A program made the position numbers and the translations under genes. Positions 6,343-13,214 of a stretch of DNA of 14,834 nt are shown here, in pieces. Below the pieces are notes generated by a model that saw nothing but the letters and a program-made list of their open reading frames with translations, searched no databases and was not told the origin of the DNA. The DNA is from BMS3B sp964501105 (GTDB lineage: Archaea > Hydrothermarchaeota > Hydrothermarchaeia > Hydrothermarchaeales > BMS3B), in the NCBI GenBank assembly GCA_964501105.1, contig CAZCRG010000039.1, forward strand, positions 1 through 14,834, written 5' to 3'. Position 1 is the first letter of the stretch. Every line of letters begins with the position of its first letter.

Positions 6343-7458
6343 ATGGCTAAGGTAACTGTAAGTTTGATAAAAGCAGATGTTGGAGGCTATCCCGGGCATG
6401 CTTCTGTGCATGAGAGTTTGAAGGAAAAGGCTGAAGAGGTTTTAAAGCAGGGTGTTGAAACAGGAGTGATTAATGACTTTAGAGTACTGGCTGCTGGCGA
6501 CGACCTGGAGCTTATAATGAGCCATAATAAAGGTGCAGATAATGAGGAGGTTCACGGCCTGGCCTGGAAGAGCTTTGAGGCAGCTACAGAGGTTGCAAAG
6601 AGCCTGAAGCTCTATGGTGCTGGACAGGACCTGCTGAGTGATGCCTTCTCCGGTAATGTTAGAGGAATGGGGCCCGGTGTTGCAGAGCTGGAGTTTACTG
6701 AGCGCAAATCAGAGCCCCTTGTTGCCTTTATGATGGACAAAACTGAGCCTGGAGCTTTTAATTTACCCATCTACAGGATTTTTGCTGACCCCTTCAATAC
6801 TGCAGGCCTTGTAATAGACCCTTCGCTTCATAGCGGCTTTGTTTTTGAGGTCTGGGATATATATGAGCACAAACGAGTTCTTCTCAACACACCTGAAGAA
6901 ACCTACGACCTTCTCGCACTGATAGGAGCCAAGTCCAGATATGTGATAAAGAGAGTTTATCCAAAGGAGGGTAGCAAGCTTCCCAGCGATGAGCCAGTTG
7001 CTGTTGTGAGCACAGAGAAGCTCTACCAGATAGCAGGTGAGTATGTGGGCAAGGATGACCCTGTGGCTCTTGTGAGGTCCCAGTCAGGACTTCCAGCTCT
7101 TGGCGAGGTTCTTGAACCCTTTGCCTTCCCCCATCTGGTGAGTGGATGGATGCGCGGAAGCCACAATGGACCACTTATGCCAGTGGGCTTTATAGACGCC
7201 AGGTGCACACGCTTTGACGGACCTCCAAGGGTTGTTGCTGCTGGCTTCCAGATAGCAGAGGGCAGGCTTGTTGGTCCTGCTGACCTCTTCGACGACCCTG
7301 CCTGGGACTATACCAGAAAAAAGGCCCAGGAGGTAGCTGAGTATATGCGCAGGCATGGCCCCTTTGAGCCCCACCGCCTGCCTATGGAGGATATGGAGTA
7401 CACCACCTTACCCAAAGTTCTCAAAAAGCTCTCCGACCGCTTTGAGAAGGTGGAGTAG
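6343..7458 (+). CDS. fbp: Fructose-1,6-bisphosphate aldolase/phosphatase (class V FBPase)
   Basis: A bifunctional gluconeogenic enzyme that condenses dihydroxyacetone phosphate and glyceraldehyde 3-phosphate and then removes the 1-phosphate, making fructose 6-phosphate. The 371 residues carry the family signature: LIKADVGGYPGH (8-19; Asp12 and His19 as metal ligands), SHNKGADNEEVHGLAW, DAFSGNVRGMGPG (metal-binding Asp), the loop YVGKDDP with Tyr234 and the Schiff-base Lys237 (matching Tyr229 and Lys232 of the Thermoproteus enzyme), RSQSGLPALGE, GSHNGPLMPV and RFDGPPRVV. All key residues seen in the family are present. GGAGG lies 7 nt before the ATG. With GAPDH in the same operon it makes a unidirectional route from triose phosphates to hexose. 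The class is typical of archaea and deeply branching bacteria. Confidence 0.96.
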   Translation: MAKVTVSLIKADVGGYPGHASVHESLKEKAEEVLKQGVETGVINDFRVLAAGDDLELIMSHNKGADNEEVHGLAWKSFEAATEVAKSLKLYGAGQDLLSDAFSGNVRGMGPGVAELEFTERKSEPLVAFMMDKTEPGAFNLPIYRIFADPFNTAGLVIDPSLHSGFVFEVWDIYEHKRVLLNTPEETYDLLALIGAKSRYVIKRVYPKEGSKLPSDEPVAVVSTEKLYQIAGEYVGKDDPVALVRSQSGLPALGEVLEPFAFPHLVSGWMRGSHNGPLMPVGFIDARCTRFDGPPRVVAAGFQIAEGRLVGPADLFDDPAWDYTRKKAQEVAEYMRRHGPFEPHRLPMEDMEYTTLPKVLKKLSDRFEKVE

Positions 7459-7476
7459 CCTTCCCTTTCTATTTTT
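7459..7476 (+). terminator. Possible pyrimidine-rich terminator between fbp and the UDG gene
   Basis: The 18-nt gap is almost all pyrimidine and ends in TTTTT, as in archaeal T-run terminators. It also replaces the ribosome binding site expected for the UDG gene. Partial termination here could lower UDG expression relative to the operon. Confidence 0.3.
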
Positions 7477-8043
7477 ATGCTCTCCTCAATAGCAAAGCAG
7501 ATAGACTCCTGCAGGAAGTGCAGCCTCTACAGGGGTAGAAATAAAGCTGTGCCAGGGGAAGGCAACTTCAGGTTGAAAATTCTGCTTGTAGGTGAAGCTC
7601 CTGGCAGGGAGGAAGACCTCACAGGCAGGCCCTTTGTTGGGCGTGCTGGAAGGCTTCTTGACAGGACTCTTGATGAGATTGGCCTCTCAAGAGAAGAGGT
7701 ATTTATAACTTCAGTTGTCAAATGCAGGCCTGAAAAAAACAGAACGCCCAGAAAAGTTGAGATAAGGGCATGTCTGCCTCACCTTTTAAAGCAGATTGAG
7801 GTGCTAAACCCAAGTGTAGTCGTCCCTCTGGGCAATGTAGCCCTTGAAGCTCTGACAGGAAAAAAGGGAATTTCAAAGCTTAGAGGTAAGCCTTTCAGAG
7901 TAGGTACAACTATCTTCCTTCCAACCTATCACCCAGCAGCAGTGCTGAGGAATATAAACCTCCTGAAATACCTGAAGGAGGACCTGAAAAAAGCAAAGGC
8001 ATTAAAATATGGCATGCCTGAGAAGGCTGAACATTCTGCATAG
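7477..8043 (+). CDS. udg: Type-4 uracil-DNA glycosylase (UDGa, 4Fe-4S)
   Basis: Removes uracil from DNA, starting base-excision repair of deaminated cytosine, a common need in archaea. The 188 residues include the four [4Fe-4S] cysteines Cys12, Cys15, Cys83 and Cys99 (CRKC; KCRP; RACLPHL), the active-site motif GEAPGREED (39-47) followed by TGRPFVGRAG, and the second motif TYHPAAVLR with His152. Length and spacing match the family. It starts 18 nt after fbp with no ribosome binding site nearby, so translation may be coupled to fbp or run at a low level. Its last 14 codons overlap the 3' end of the convergent HTH-CBS gene by 42 bp. Its presence at the end of a metabolic operon has no clear functional reason. 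Confidence 0.92.
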   Translation: MLSSIAKQIDSCRKCSLYRGRNKAVPGEGNFRLKILLVGEAPGREEDLTGRPFVGRAGRLLDRTLDEIGLSREEVFITSVVKCRPEKNRTPRKVEIRACLPHLLKQIEVLNPSVVVPLGNVALEALTGKKGISKLRGKPFRVGTTIFLPTYHPAAVLRNINLLKYLKEDLKKAKALKYGMPEKAEHSA

Positions 8044-8904
8044 CAGGTCTCTTCTCGTAACAACACCAAGGACATTTCCCTTGTTGTCCACCACAAGGAG
8101 TCTGCTTATGTTGTTTTCCTCCATTAGTTTTACGGCAAGATAGAGGGGTGCCTCCTTATTGATAGTAATTAAAGTTGTGCTCATAATATCCTCAACTTTG
8201 CCATTCTCTCTGCCCTGGGCTACAGCCTCTGCTATATCTGAGTTGGTTATTATACCAACAGCTCTGCCACTAATCATAACAGGCGCTCCCCTTATTCCAG
8301 TCTCCACAAAAAACTTTGCAGCCTCTCTTATGGAGTACTCAGGGGTAATATATTTTATATTCTTGGCAGCAATATCATAGACCCTTTCTTTGGGTATGGA
8401 GACCATCTCATTGATCTCTATTAAGAGGATGTTGTCTATATCATCCCTCCCAATCACCTTGCCGTTAATAACCAGCTTGTTCACTGGTGTGGGGCCTATT
8501 ATTACCTCTTCTCCAATATCGACACCCTTAAGGTCACCCAGATAGTATATCCTTGAGCGGCAGGTCTCAGGGTCCTGAATTGAGATGAGCTCAATGCCAG
8601 TGATATTCACATCCTCAATAGGCCTGCCCTTCACCCTTATGGGCACAGCCACTTCCTTTTCAGCCTCCTCATAGCGAAGGATGGAGTAGCACTCAGTTGT
8701 AGGTCTGTAGCCTCCCTTTGGCCCTGGTACACCTTCAACAAGACCAAGGCTCCTCAGAGACTGCATCTGATTTCTTATTGTGCCAGGGTTCTTCTTGATA
8801 AGCTCCGCTATGTCCTCTCCCTTCACAGCCTCTCCCTTAAATCTGTGGTAGAGCTCAACCAGTGCAACAAGCACTTCTCTCTGTACAGGTGTAAGTTTTA
8901 TCAT
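8002..8904 (-). CDS. HTH-CBS transcriptional regulator (COG2524-like)
   Basis: About 300 residues. An N-terminal winged helix-turn-helix (1-75: LTPVQREVLVAL, GEDIAELIKKNPGTIRNQMQSL, RSLGLVEGVPGPKGGYRPT) is followed by a beta-rich middle domain (about 85-185) and a C-terminal CBS pair (about 188-295: VYDIAAKNIKYITPEYSIREA, APVMISGRAVGIITNSDIAEA, VEDIMSTTLITI, RLLVVDNKGNVLGVVTRRDLL). This is the layout of archaeal regulators thought to sense adenine nucleotides through CBS domains; the target is unknown. The ATG at 8904 is favoured over GTG 8913 because TATAAAA (8931-8937, read on the minus strand) would start transcription only a few nt upstream, giving a leaderless mRNA. Three 17-bp repeats lie upstream and may be its own operators. 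The 3' end overlaps UDG. Confidence 0.85.
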   Translation of the reverse strand: MIKLTPVQREVLVALVELYHRFKGEAVKGEDIAELIKKNPGTIRNQMQSLRSLGLVEGVPGPKGGYRPTTECYSILRYEEAEKEVAVPIRVKGRPIEDVNITGIELISIQDPETCRSRIYYLGDLKGVDIGEEVIIGPTPVNKLVINGKVIGRDDIDNILLIEINEMVSIPKERVYDIAAKNIKYITPEYSIREAAKFFVETGIRGAPVMISGRAVGIITNSDIAEAVAQGRENGKVEDIMSTTLITINKEAPLYLAVKLMEENNISRLLVVDNKGNVLGVVTRRDLLCRMFSLLRHAIF

Positions 8905-8921
8905 GACAATCACATTCTCAT

Positions 8922-8997
8922 ATAAATTATTATAAAACCCTCTCTTTTCTACATGATAAATTGTTATAAAACACCTATATAAAAATTATTATAAAGT
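8922..8997. repeat. Three 17-bp AT-rich repeats upstream of the HTH-CBS gene
   Basis: Copies lie at 8922-8938 (ATAAATTATTATAAAAC), 8956-8972 (ATAAATTGTTATAAAAC) and 8981-8997 (AAAAATTATTATAAAGT), all in the same direction. Each holds a short inverted repeat, ATAA-N4-TTAT (the first base differs in the third copy). The first copy covers the predicted TATA box of the HTH-CBS gene, so bound protein could block TBP. They may be autoregulatory operators. Confidence 0.55.
8931..8937 (-). promoter_or_regulatory. TATA box for the HTH-CBS gene
   Basis: TTTTATA on the minus strand lies about 28 nt before the ATG at 8904. This predicts a leaderless or nearly leaderless transcript and explains the lack of a ribosome binding site. 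It sits inside the first of the three repeats. Confidence 0.5.
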
Positions 8998-9032
8998 GTA
9001 AATTACTGTGCTGTATATAATTACCTATCCAT

Positions 9033-9040
9033 TAAAAATT
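9033..9040 (-). terminator. T-run terminator after vapC
   Basis: On the minus strand a T5 run within AAAATTTTTAATGG directly follows the vapC stop, as in archaeal intrinsic termination. AT-rich context weakens the call. Confidence 0.3.
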
Positions 9041-9424
9041 TTACTCAAGCATTACAGCCTCTTCAACACTCTCAAAATGTCTATCTTTTGTGAGCACCCT
9101 TAGCTTTCTGTGCCTTGATGTAGCGAGTATTATGGCATCTATCATTCCAAAGCTCTTATTCCTTCTTTTCATTTCCCCATGTATTTTACCTGCAAGTAAT
9201 CCTATATCCTCATCAAAAGGTACAACAACACACCTGTCAAGTATAAATTCCACCCTTTCTCTGCCTTTTTCCAGCCCATCTGTTCGTATGGACTTTGATA
9301 AAATCTCTGAGATAACAACAGGTGAGGTATAGAGCACTCTATTACTCTCAATTACATCCCTTACCTTTTCTCCTGCCTTTGTTCCAACGAAATACTCTAT
9401 CCAGGCGGAGGTATCTATAAGCAT
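9041..9424 (-). CDS. vapC: VapC-type PIN-domain toxin (ribonuclease)
   Basis: 127 residues forming one PIN domain, an Mg-dependent ribonuclease fold; VapC toxins typically cut tRNA or rRNA when released from VapB. The acidic active site is visible: Asp4 in MLIDTSAWIEYF, Glu40 in VVISEIL, Asp96 in GMIDAIILATS and Asp114 in LTKDRHF. The ATG at 9424 begins one base after the vapB stop (TAA 9426-9428); the longer frame from 9448 would only add residues ahead of the conserved MLIDTS start. All catalytic acids are intact, so it is probably active. vapC is the last gene of the pair, and a T-run follows it. Confidence 0.93.
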   Translation of the reverse strand: MLIDTSAWIEYFVGTKAGEKVRDVIESNRVLYTSPVVISEILSKSIRTDGLEKGRERVEFILDRCVVVPFDEDIGLLAGKIHGEMKRRNKSFGMIDAIILATSRHRKLRVLTKDRHFESVEEAVMLE

Positions 9425-9425
9425 A

Positions 9426-9623
9426 TTACACCCTGTCCTCATGGTCACGTATGTCCGAGGTATCTACCTCTGGCATAGTACCAAAGAGACTTTTCTTCTT
9501 AATGAGCCTCTCCTCAAGAATTTTTCCAATAATCTCAGAAATACCCTTTTTTCCCGATTTCTTCTTCAGCTTATGATATATATCCTCTCTAAGTTTGATA
9601 GTAGTACGCACATATTCTGGCAT
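9426..9623 (-). CDS. vapB: VapB-type ribbon-helix-helix antitoxin
   Basis: 65 residues: an N-terminal ribbon-helix-helix DNA-binding domain (EYVRTTIKLREDIYHKL, KKGISEIIGKILEERL) and a C-terminal toxin-binding tail (LFGTMPEVDTSDIRDHEDRV), typical of euryarchaeal VapB. It should neutralise VapC and repress its own promoter. The start at 9623 is chosen because the RHH strand begins right there and the TATA box at 9651-9658 would start transcription about 6 nt upstream. The longer frame to 9674 would run back through the promoter and into the repeat element. Two CATATATG palindromes at the start codon are operator candidates. Confidence 0.9.
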   Translation of the reverse strand: MPEYVRTTIKLREDIYHKLKKKSGKKGISEIIGKILEERLIKKKSLFGTMPEVDTSDIRDHEDRV

Positions 9624-9640
9624 ATATGCATACATATATG
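9621..9640. promoter_or_regulatory. Candidate VapB operator: two CATATATG palindromes
   Basis: Perfect 8-bp palindromes at 9621-9628 and 9633-9640, 12 bp apart centre to centre (about one helical turn), cover the vapB start codon and predicted transcription start. Paired palindromes are the usual target of cooperative ribbon-helix-helix dimers. Confidence 0.5.
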
Positions 9641-9650
9641 CTAACATAAA

Positions 9651-9658
9651 CATATAAA
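9651..9658 (-). promoter_or_regulatory. TATA box of vapBC
   Basis: TTTATATG on the minus strand, about 30 nt upstream of the vapB ATG; the start of transcription should fall near 9629, inside the palindromic region. Confidence 0.55.
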
Positions 9659-9741
9659 TCTGTGGCGTAGCCACCGGGGTGTAGAGAGGGGTTATATCTC
9701 TGAATCTGTTGCGTAAGCAACCGGGGTGTAGAGAGGGGGTT
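9657..9741 (+). repeat. Two tandem copies of a hairpin-plus-G-rich element
   Basis: Copies at about 9657-9693 and 9703-9741 (46-bp period) share AATCTGT, a small stem-loop, and then CCGGGGTGTAGAGAGGGG. The stems are GTGGC/GCCAC around GTA in copy 1 and GTTGC/GCAAC around GTAA in copy 2; the third pair changes G-C to T-A while still pairing, as expected if the stem matters. The loop of copy 2 is a GNRA type. It lies between the vapB promoter and the tRNA promoter, outside both predicted transcripts. I do not recognise it. Confidence 0.6.
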
Positions 9742-9756
9742 CTAATATTTAGTACC

Positions 9757-9764
9757 TTTATAAA
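9757..9764 (+). promoter_or_regulatory. TATA box for tRNA-Lys and the radical SAM gene
   Basis: TTTATAAA lies 53 nt before the tRNA, predicting a precursor leader of roughly 25-30 nt. No other clear TATA box stands between here and the radical SAM gene at 9915. Confidence 0.45.
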
Positions 9765-9816
9765 CCCCCTCCTTTACAATAAAATTTTCCAAGTTAATGG
9801 CTAACCTATAGCAGTA

Positions 9817-9891
9817 GGGCCCGTAACTCAGTCTGGCTAGAGTGGCTGGCTCTTAACCAGTTAGTCGCGGGTTCAAATCCCGTCGGGCCCG
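9817..9891 (+). tRNA. tRNA-Lys (anticodon CTT)
   Basis: A full cloverleaf can be drawn: acceptor 9817-9823 with 9884-9890 (seven Watson-Crick pairs), D-arm 9826-9829 with 9840-9843, anticodon stem 9845-9849 with 9857-9861 (one G-U), loop CTCTTAA with CTT at 9852-9854, a five-base variable loop, T-arm 9867-9871 with 9879-9883 and the loop TTCAAAT. G9891 is the discriminator base. CCA is not encoded, as is common in archaea. No intron is present. The D-stem opens with A10-T25 rather than the usual G10-C25. Confidence 0.97.
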
Positions 9892-9914
9892 CTTAAAATA
9901 TTTACCCTGAGAGT

Positions 9915-12065
9915 ATGGCAAAACTGGCTTTTTTCATGGATTATGACAGATATGGAAGGGATGAAGCTCCCGCTATTCTCCAGTTTGTCCAGTTTCTCAG
10001 GGAGAATGATAATAAAGTGGACTTCTTTTCTGGCAGAGAAGAACTACTCTCAGCTTTAAGGAATAGATGCTATGACGCTGTGGCAGTGTCTGTTTTCTCA
10101 AGTCTTGAACTTAAAGAACTTCTCAAAACTTTAATTGAAATAAAGGAGGCAGACCCCTGCGTAACCACAATACTAGGGGGACACGGCATTAAGGGTTTCA
10201 CTCAAACTCTGGCTGGTTGCCAGGGTGTTGATATTGTAGTTGAGGGAGAAGCTGACTTAACCTTACCACCTGTTCTCAAGCACATTAAAAGAAAAGAGGC
10301 TGAAGTTTACAGGGCAGAGGTTAAGACCACACCAGAGGCACAGCTTCTTGGCAGTGAGCTAGCACCTCTTCTCAAAAAAGAATGCTACTCTCCTGCTACC
10401 TCTGTGGAAACTGCTGAGAGTATACTCGAGGAAAGCTTTACAAGAAGGGTTGAGTTCAAAGGTCAGGAACTTGAAATTAAAGTTCCTCTTTCTCAGATTT
10501 TTATAAATACCAGCCAGGGGCTCCTTTCAAGCAGGTATGGAAGCAGAAGTTTCATAGAGAGAGCAGAGGCCCTCAACCCGGGGCTAAAGTATGACAATAT
10601 AAAACTTCACCTAAGGCCCTTTCCCAATGCAAGGGAGGTTGATCTTCTCTACACCAGCTACCCCTGGGATATCATTGAAGACAGAGGTTATACAAGGCTC
10701 AGCCTGTATGTGCAGAGGGGATGCAACTGGAATGCCTGCACCTACTGCTCCATAGGCACATTACCCGGGAGAAGAGTATCACCAGAGAAGGTGCTCAGAG
10801 TTCTGTCTGAGGCTAAAGAGCACGGGATTAAAGAGGTAACCTTTGACGACGACCAGTTTGTTCAGAGTAAGAGCTGGTGCCTGGAAGTTTTAGACGGGAT
10901 TATTGAGAGGAGGCTGAACAGCAGCCTTGCCTTTGGCGCCATGATGAGAGTTGATGCTTTGAACGACATCTCACTGATAAAGAAAATGAAGAAGGCCAAC
11001 TTTGTGAAAATCCAGGTTGGCGTGGAGAGTTTTATACCTGAAAAAATTGAGTACTTCCACAAGGTGCCCAGAGGAAGAGAGGAAGAGTACACTTCAAGAG
11101 CAAGAGCACTTATTGACTCTCTTCTAAAAGAAGGCATAGATGCTGGAGTGTTTATAATCACAACAAGACCGAGAGAGGAGAAGGCCCTGGTGGAGATCTG
11201 TAGAGAGGTTGAGGAGATTTTAAAGATAGCCAAAGCTTCTCTTGAAGAATACTCAAGACTTCCCACCTTCAGCTTCAGCGACTTCCTCATGGCCTACCCT
11301 GGTGCTCCTCTGCTCGAAAGGGAGGAGTACAAGGAGATTCTCGTGCCCATTAAAGTTTCAACTCCCGACAAAGCCATAATTCAGGTTCTAAGAGTGCCCT
11401 ATATGTTTGAGTTCAAAACTTCAGCTCTTCTGGGCTTTTTCAGCTCTCTCAGAGAGCTCAGCATTAAAAGAGGCTTAGCTCCAGAGATCAAAAATGAAAC
11501 TCTTGAGCATATGGAGGATATTCTCCTTGCCCTGAAGATAACGGCCCAGAGTCTTGATTCGGAAGCTGCTCTTAAAATTGAGAGTGTGTTCTCTGCTCTC
11601 AATCTTCTCAGTGAAGCTGAAGCCAATAGGCTTGCCAGAAACTTTGGAGTTGACAGGAAGAACCTGAGAGGCTATCTATTAAGGAGAGTCCAGTCAGACT
11701 TCAAAACAGTTGCCAATGCCATAGAGAGAGTCAGCCCGGGAGCCTGGAAATTTGAGGAAGTAGTCTCCTCTGCCAGAGAGGAAAAGGAGGAGGTTATGAA
11801 GCACTTAAAACTCCTTGAAAATCTCCTCTATGAGGTGGAGATGCCTGTGCACAGAGAGATTAAGAGGCATATGAAGAGGAGCAAGGAGGAGCTTATGATG
11901 GCTGAAAGTAGCAGCAGGAGAGAGGTGCTCAGGAAAGTCCAGGAGGTCAGGAGGAGAGCAAAGACTCTGATAAAGCGCTATTACCCCTACTACAGGGGCA
12001 GAAAAACTCTCGAAAACCAGCTTTCCTGGCTGGAAGAGTATGAAAGGGCTATAACTCCTCAATAG
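9915..12065 (+). CDS. Radical SAM protein with N-terminal B12-binding-like domain
   Basis: 716 residues. The N-terminal part (about 1-130) resembles the Rossmann B12-binding domain of radical SAM enzymes (ILGGHG at 86-91, VDIVVEGEAD at 105-114) but lacks the DxHxxG cobalamin ligand. A linker (about 145-260) leads to the radical SAM core, where YVQRGCNWNACTYCS holds Cys270, Cys275 and Cys278 in a CX4CX2C spacing instead of the usual CX3CX2C. TFDDDQF, GAMMRVDAL and KIQVGVESF are typical later core strands. The C-terminal 200 residues are charged and helical, probably an extra binding domain. It should carry a [4Fe-4S] cluster and cleave SAM; the substrate is unknown. The ATG is 23 nt after tRNA-Lys with no separate promoter, so both may share a transcript. 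Its end overlaps the convergent aminotransferase by 17 bp. Confidence 0.85.
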   Translation: MAKLAFFMDYDRYGRDEAPAILQFVQFLRENDNKVDFFSGREELLSALRNRCYDAVAVSVFSSLELKELLKTLIEIKEADPCVTTILGGHGIKGFTQTLAGCQGVDIVVEGEADLTLPPVLKHIKRKEAEVYRAEVKTTPEAQLLGSELAPLLKKECYSPATSVETAESILEESFTRRVEFKGQELEIKVPLSQIFINTSQGLLSSRYGSRSFIERAEALNPGLKYDNIKLHLRPFPNAREVDLLYTSYPWDIIEDRGYTRLSLYVQRGCNWNACTYCSIGTLPGRRVSPEKVLRVLSEAKEHGIKEVTFDDDQFVQSKSWCLEVLDGIIERRLNSSLAFGAMMRVDALNDISLIKKMKKANFVKIQVGVESFIPEKIEYFHKVPRGREEEYTSRARALIDSLLKEGIDAGVFIITTRPREEKALVEICREVEEILKIAKASLEEYSRLPTFSFSDFLMAYPGAPLLEREEYKEILVPIKVSTPDKAIIQVLRVPYMFEFKTSALLGFFSSLRELSIKRGLAPEIKNETLEHMEDILLALKITAQSLDSEAALKIESVFSALNLLSEAEANRLARNFGVDRKNLRGYLLRRVQSDFKTVANAIERVSPGAWKFEEVVSSAREEKEEVMKHLKLLENLLYEVEMPVHREIKRHMKRSKEELMMAESSSRREVLRKVQEVRRRAKTLIKRYYPYYRGRKTLENQLSWLEEYERAITPQ

Positions 12066-13203
12066 CGTCTTTTATTCTTTCCATAGCTATTTCAATATTC
12101 TCTCTGGAGTTGGCATAGGAAAAGCGCAGGTGATACTCACCTCTTTCACCAAAACCCCTTCCAGGAGTAAGAGCAACCCTGGCCTTTTCAAGAAGATACT
12201 CTGCAAGAGCACGAGAGCTCATATCATAACTGTAGCCGGGGAAGACATAGTAGGCAGCCCTGGGGTAGTTTGTTTTGAAGCCCCTAAGTTTTTCAAGTTT
12301 GGAAAGTATGAGCTCTCTCCTCATATCAAATTCCCTCTTCATAGCTTCAACCTCTTCCCTCAAATTTAGAGCAACTATGGCTGCCCTCTGGGCAAAAGAG
12401 CTTGCCGAGATGTAGAAGTTCTGCTGAAGCTTAACCACCTGGGAAGTGAGCTTCTTTTCTGTCACAATATAGCCAAGCCTCCAGCCTGTCATGGCATAGA
12501 GCTTTGAAAAACCGTCCAGCACAACAGCTTTTTCATAACCTGTTTCCAGGAGGCTGGGGGTGCGCTGCCTGTCATAAACAAGGCCAGAGTAAATCTCATC
12601 GCAGAGCACATAGGCATTGTAGTCTTCAGCTATCTCAACCACCTGCTTAAGCTCTCTTTTGCTCAAATAGGTACCTGTGGGATTGCTGGGAGAGTTGAGA
12701 AGAATGAGAGAAGTATCCTTAGAGACGCTCTTCTGAAGTTCTTCAATGTCAAGAGAGTAATTCTTTTCCTCCAGAAGAGCCACCTTCTTAACCTTACCTC
12801 CATAAAACTTAATCATACCAGAGTAGCAGGGATAGGCAGGGTCTGTGATTACAGCTTCGCTTCTCCTCTCAATTATAGCAGCCAGTATAAAGTTCAATCC
12901 CTGGCTAACGCCTCCAGTTATAGTTACCTCATTGGGTGAAACTTCAACCTTTAAAAGCTCGTAGTACTTCTCAGCTATCTCCTCTCTGAGCTCAGGGATT
13001 CCCTGTGCTTCAGTGTAATGAGTATCTCCTCCCCTGAGAGCCTTTACAGCCTCTTCCACAACAGGCTCAGGCGTCGGAAAATCTGGCTCCCCTATCTCAA
13101 GGTGTATAACCTCCTCACCCCTGCGCTCCATCTCCTTTGCCCTTGAGAGAATTTCCATGACTTCAAAGGGCTCAAGTTTGCTCAGCCTCGATGAGAAGGG
13201 CAT
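12049..13203 (-). CDS. Class I/II aminotransferase (aspartate aminotransferase-like, PLP-dependent)
   Basis: 384 residues of fold-type I aminotransferase, subgroup I-gamma style. Visible residues are IGEPDFPTP (substrate side), HYTEAQGIPELREEIA, NSPSNPTG with Asn174, CDEIYSGLVY with Asp202 (pairs with the PLP ring nitrogen), LDGFSKLYAMTGWRLGY with Schiff-base Lys234 and Arg242 (phosphate), and LRFSYANS near 362 with the Arg that binds the substrate carboxylate. It moves amino groups between an amino acid (aspartate, alanine or aromatic) and 2-oxoglutarate; the exact donor cannot be read from sequence. The ATG has GAGG 8 nt upstream, and that site overlaps the stop of the coiled-coil gene, so the two genes are cotranscribed and likely coupled. 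Confidence 0.93.
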   Translation of the reverse strand: MPFSSRLSKLEPFEVMEILSRAKEMERRGEEVIHLEIGEPDFPTPEPVVEEAVKALRGGDTHYTEAQGIPELREEIAEKYYELLKVEVSPNEVTITGGVSQGLNFILAAIIERRSEAVITDPAYPCYSGMIKFYGGKVKKVALLEEKNYSLDIEELQKSVSKDTSLILLNSPSNPTGTYLSKRELKQVVEIAEDYNAYVLCDEIYSGLVYDRQRTPSLLETGYEKAVVLDGFSKLYAMTGWRLGYIVTEKKLTSQVVKLQQNFYISASSFAQRAAIVALNLREEVEAMKREFDMRRELILSKLEKLRGFKTNYPRAAYYVFPGYSYDMSSRALAEYLLEKARVALTPGRGFGERGEYHLRFSYANSRENIEIAMERIKDAIEEL

Positions 13204-13214
13204 TTCGCAGGCCT

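Noticed and set aside
9624..9674. Longer vapB reading frame starting at 9674
   Set aside because: It would translate the TATA box and part of the tandem repeat; the RHH domain and leaderless start fit ATG 9623.
9657..9741. CRISPR array
   Set aside because: There are only two copies, the stems differ, the spacer is about 10 bp and no cas genes are near.
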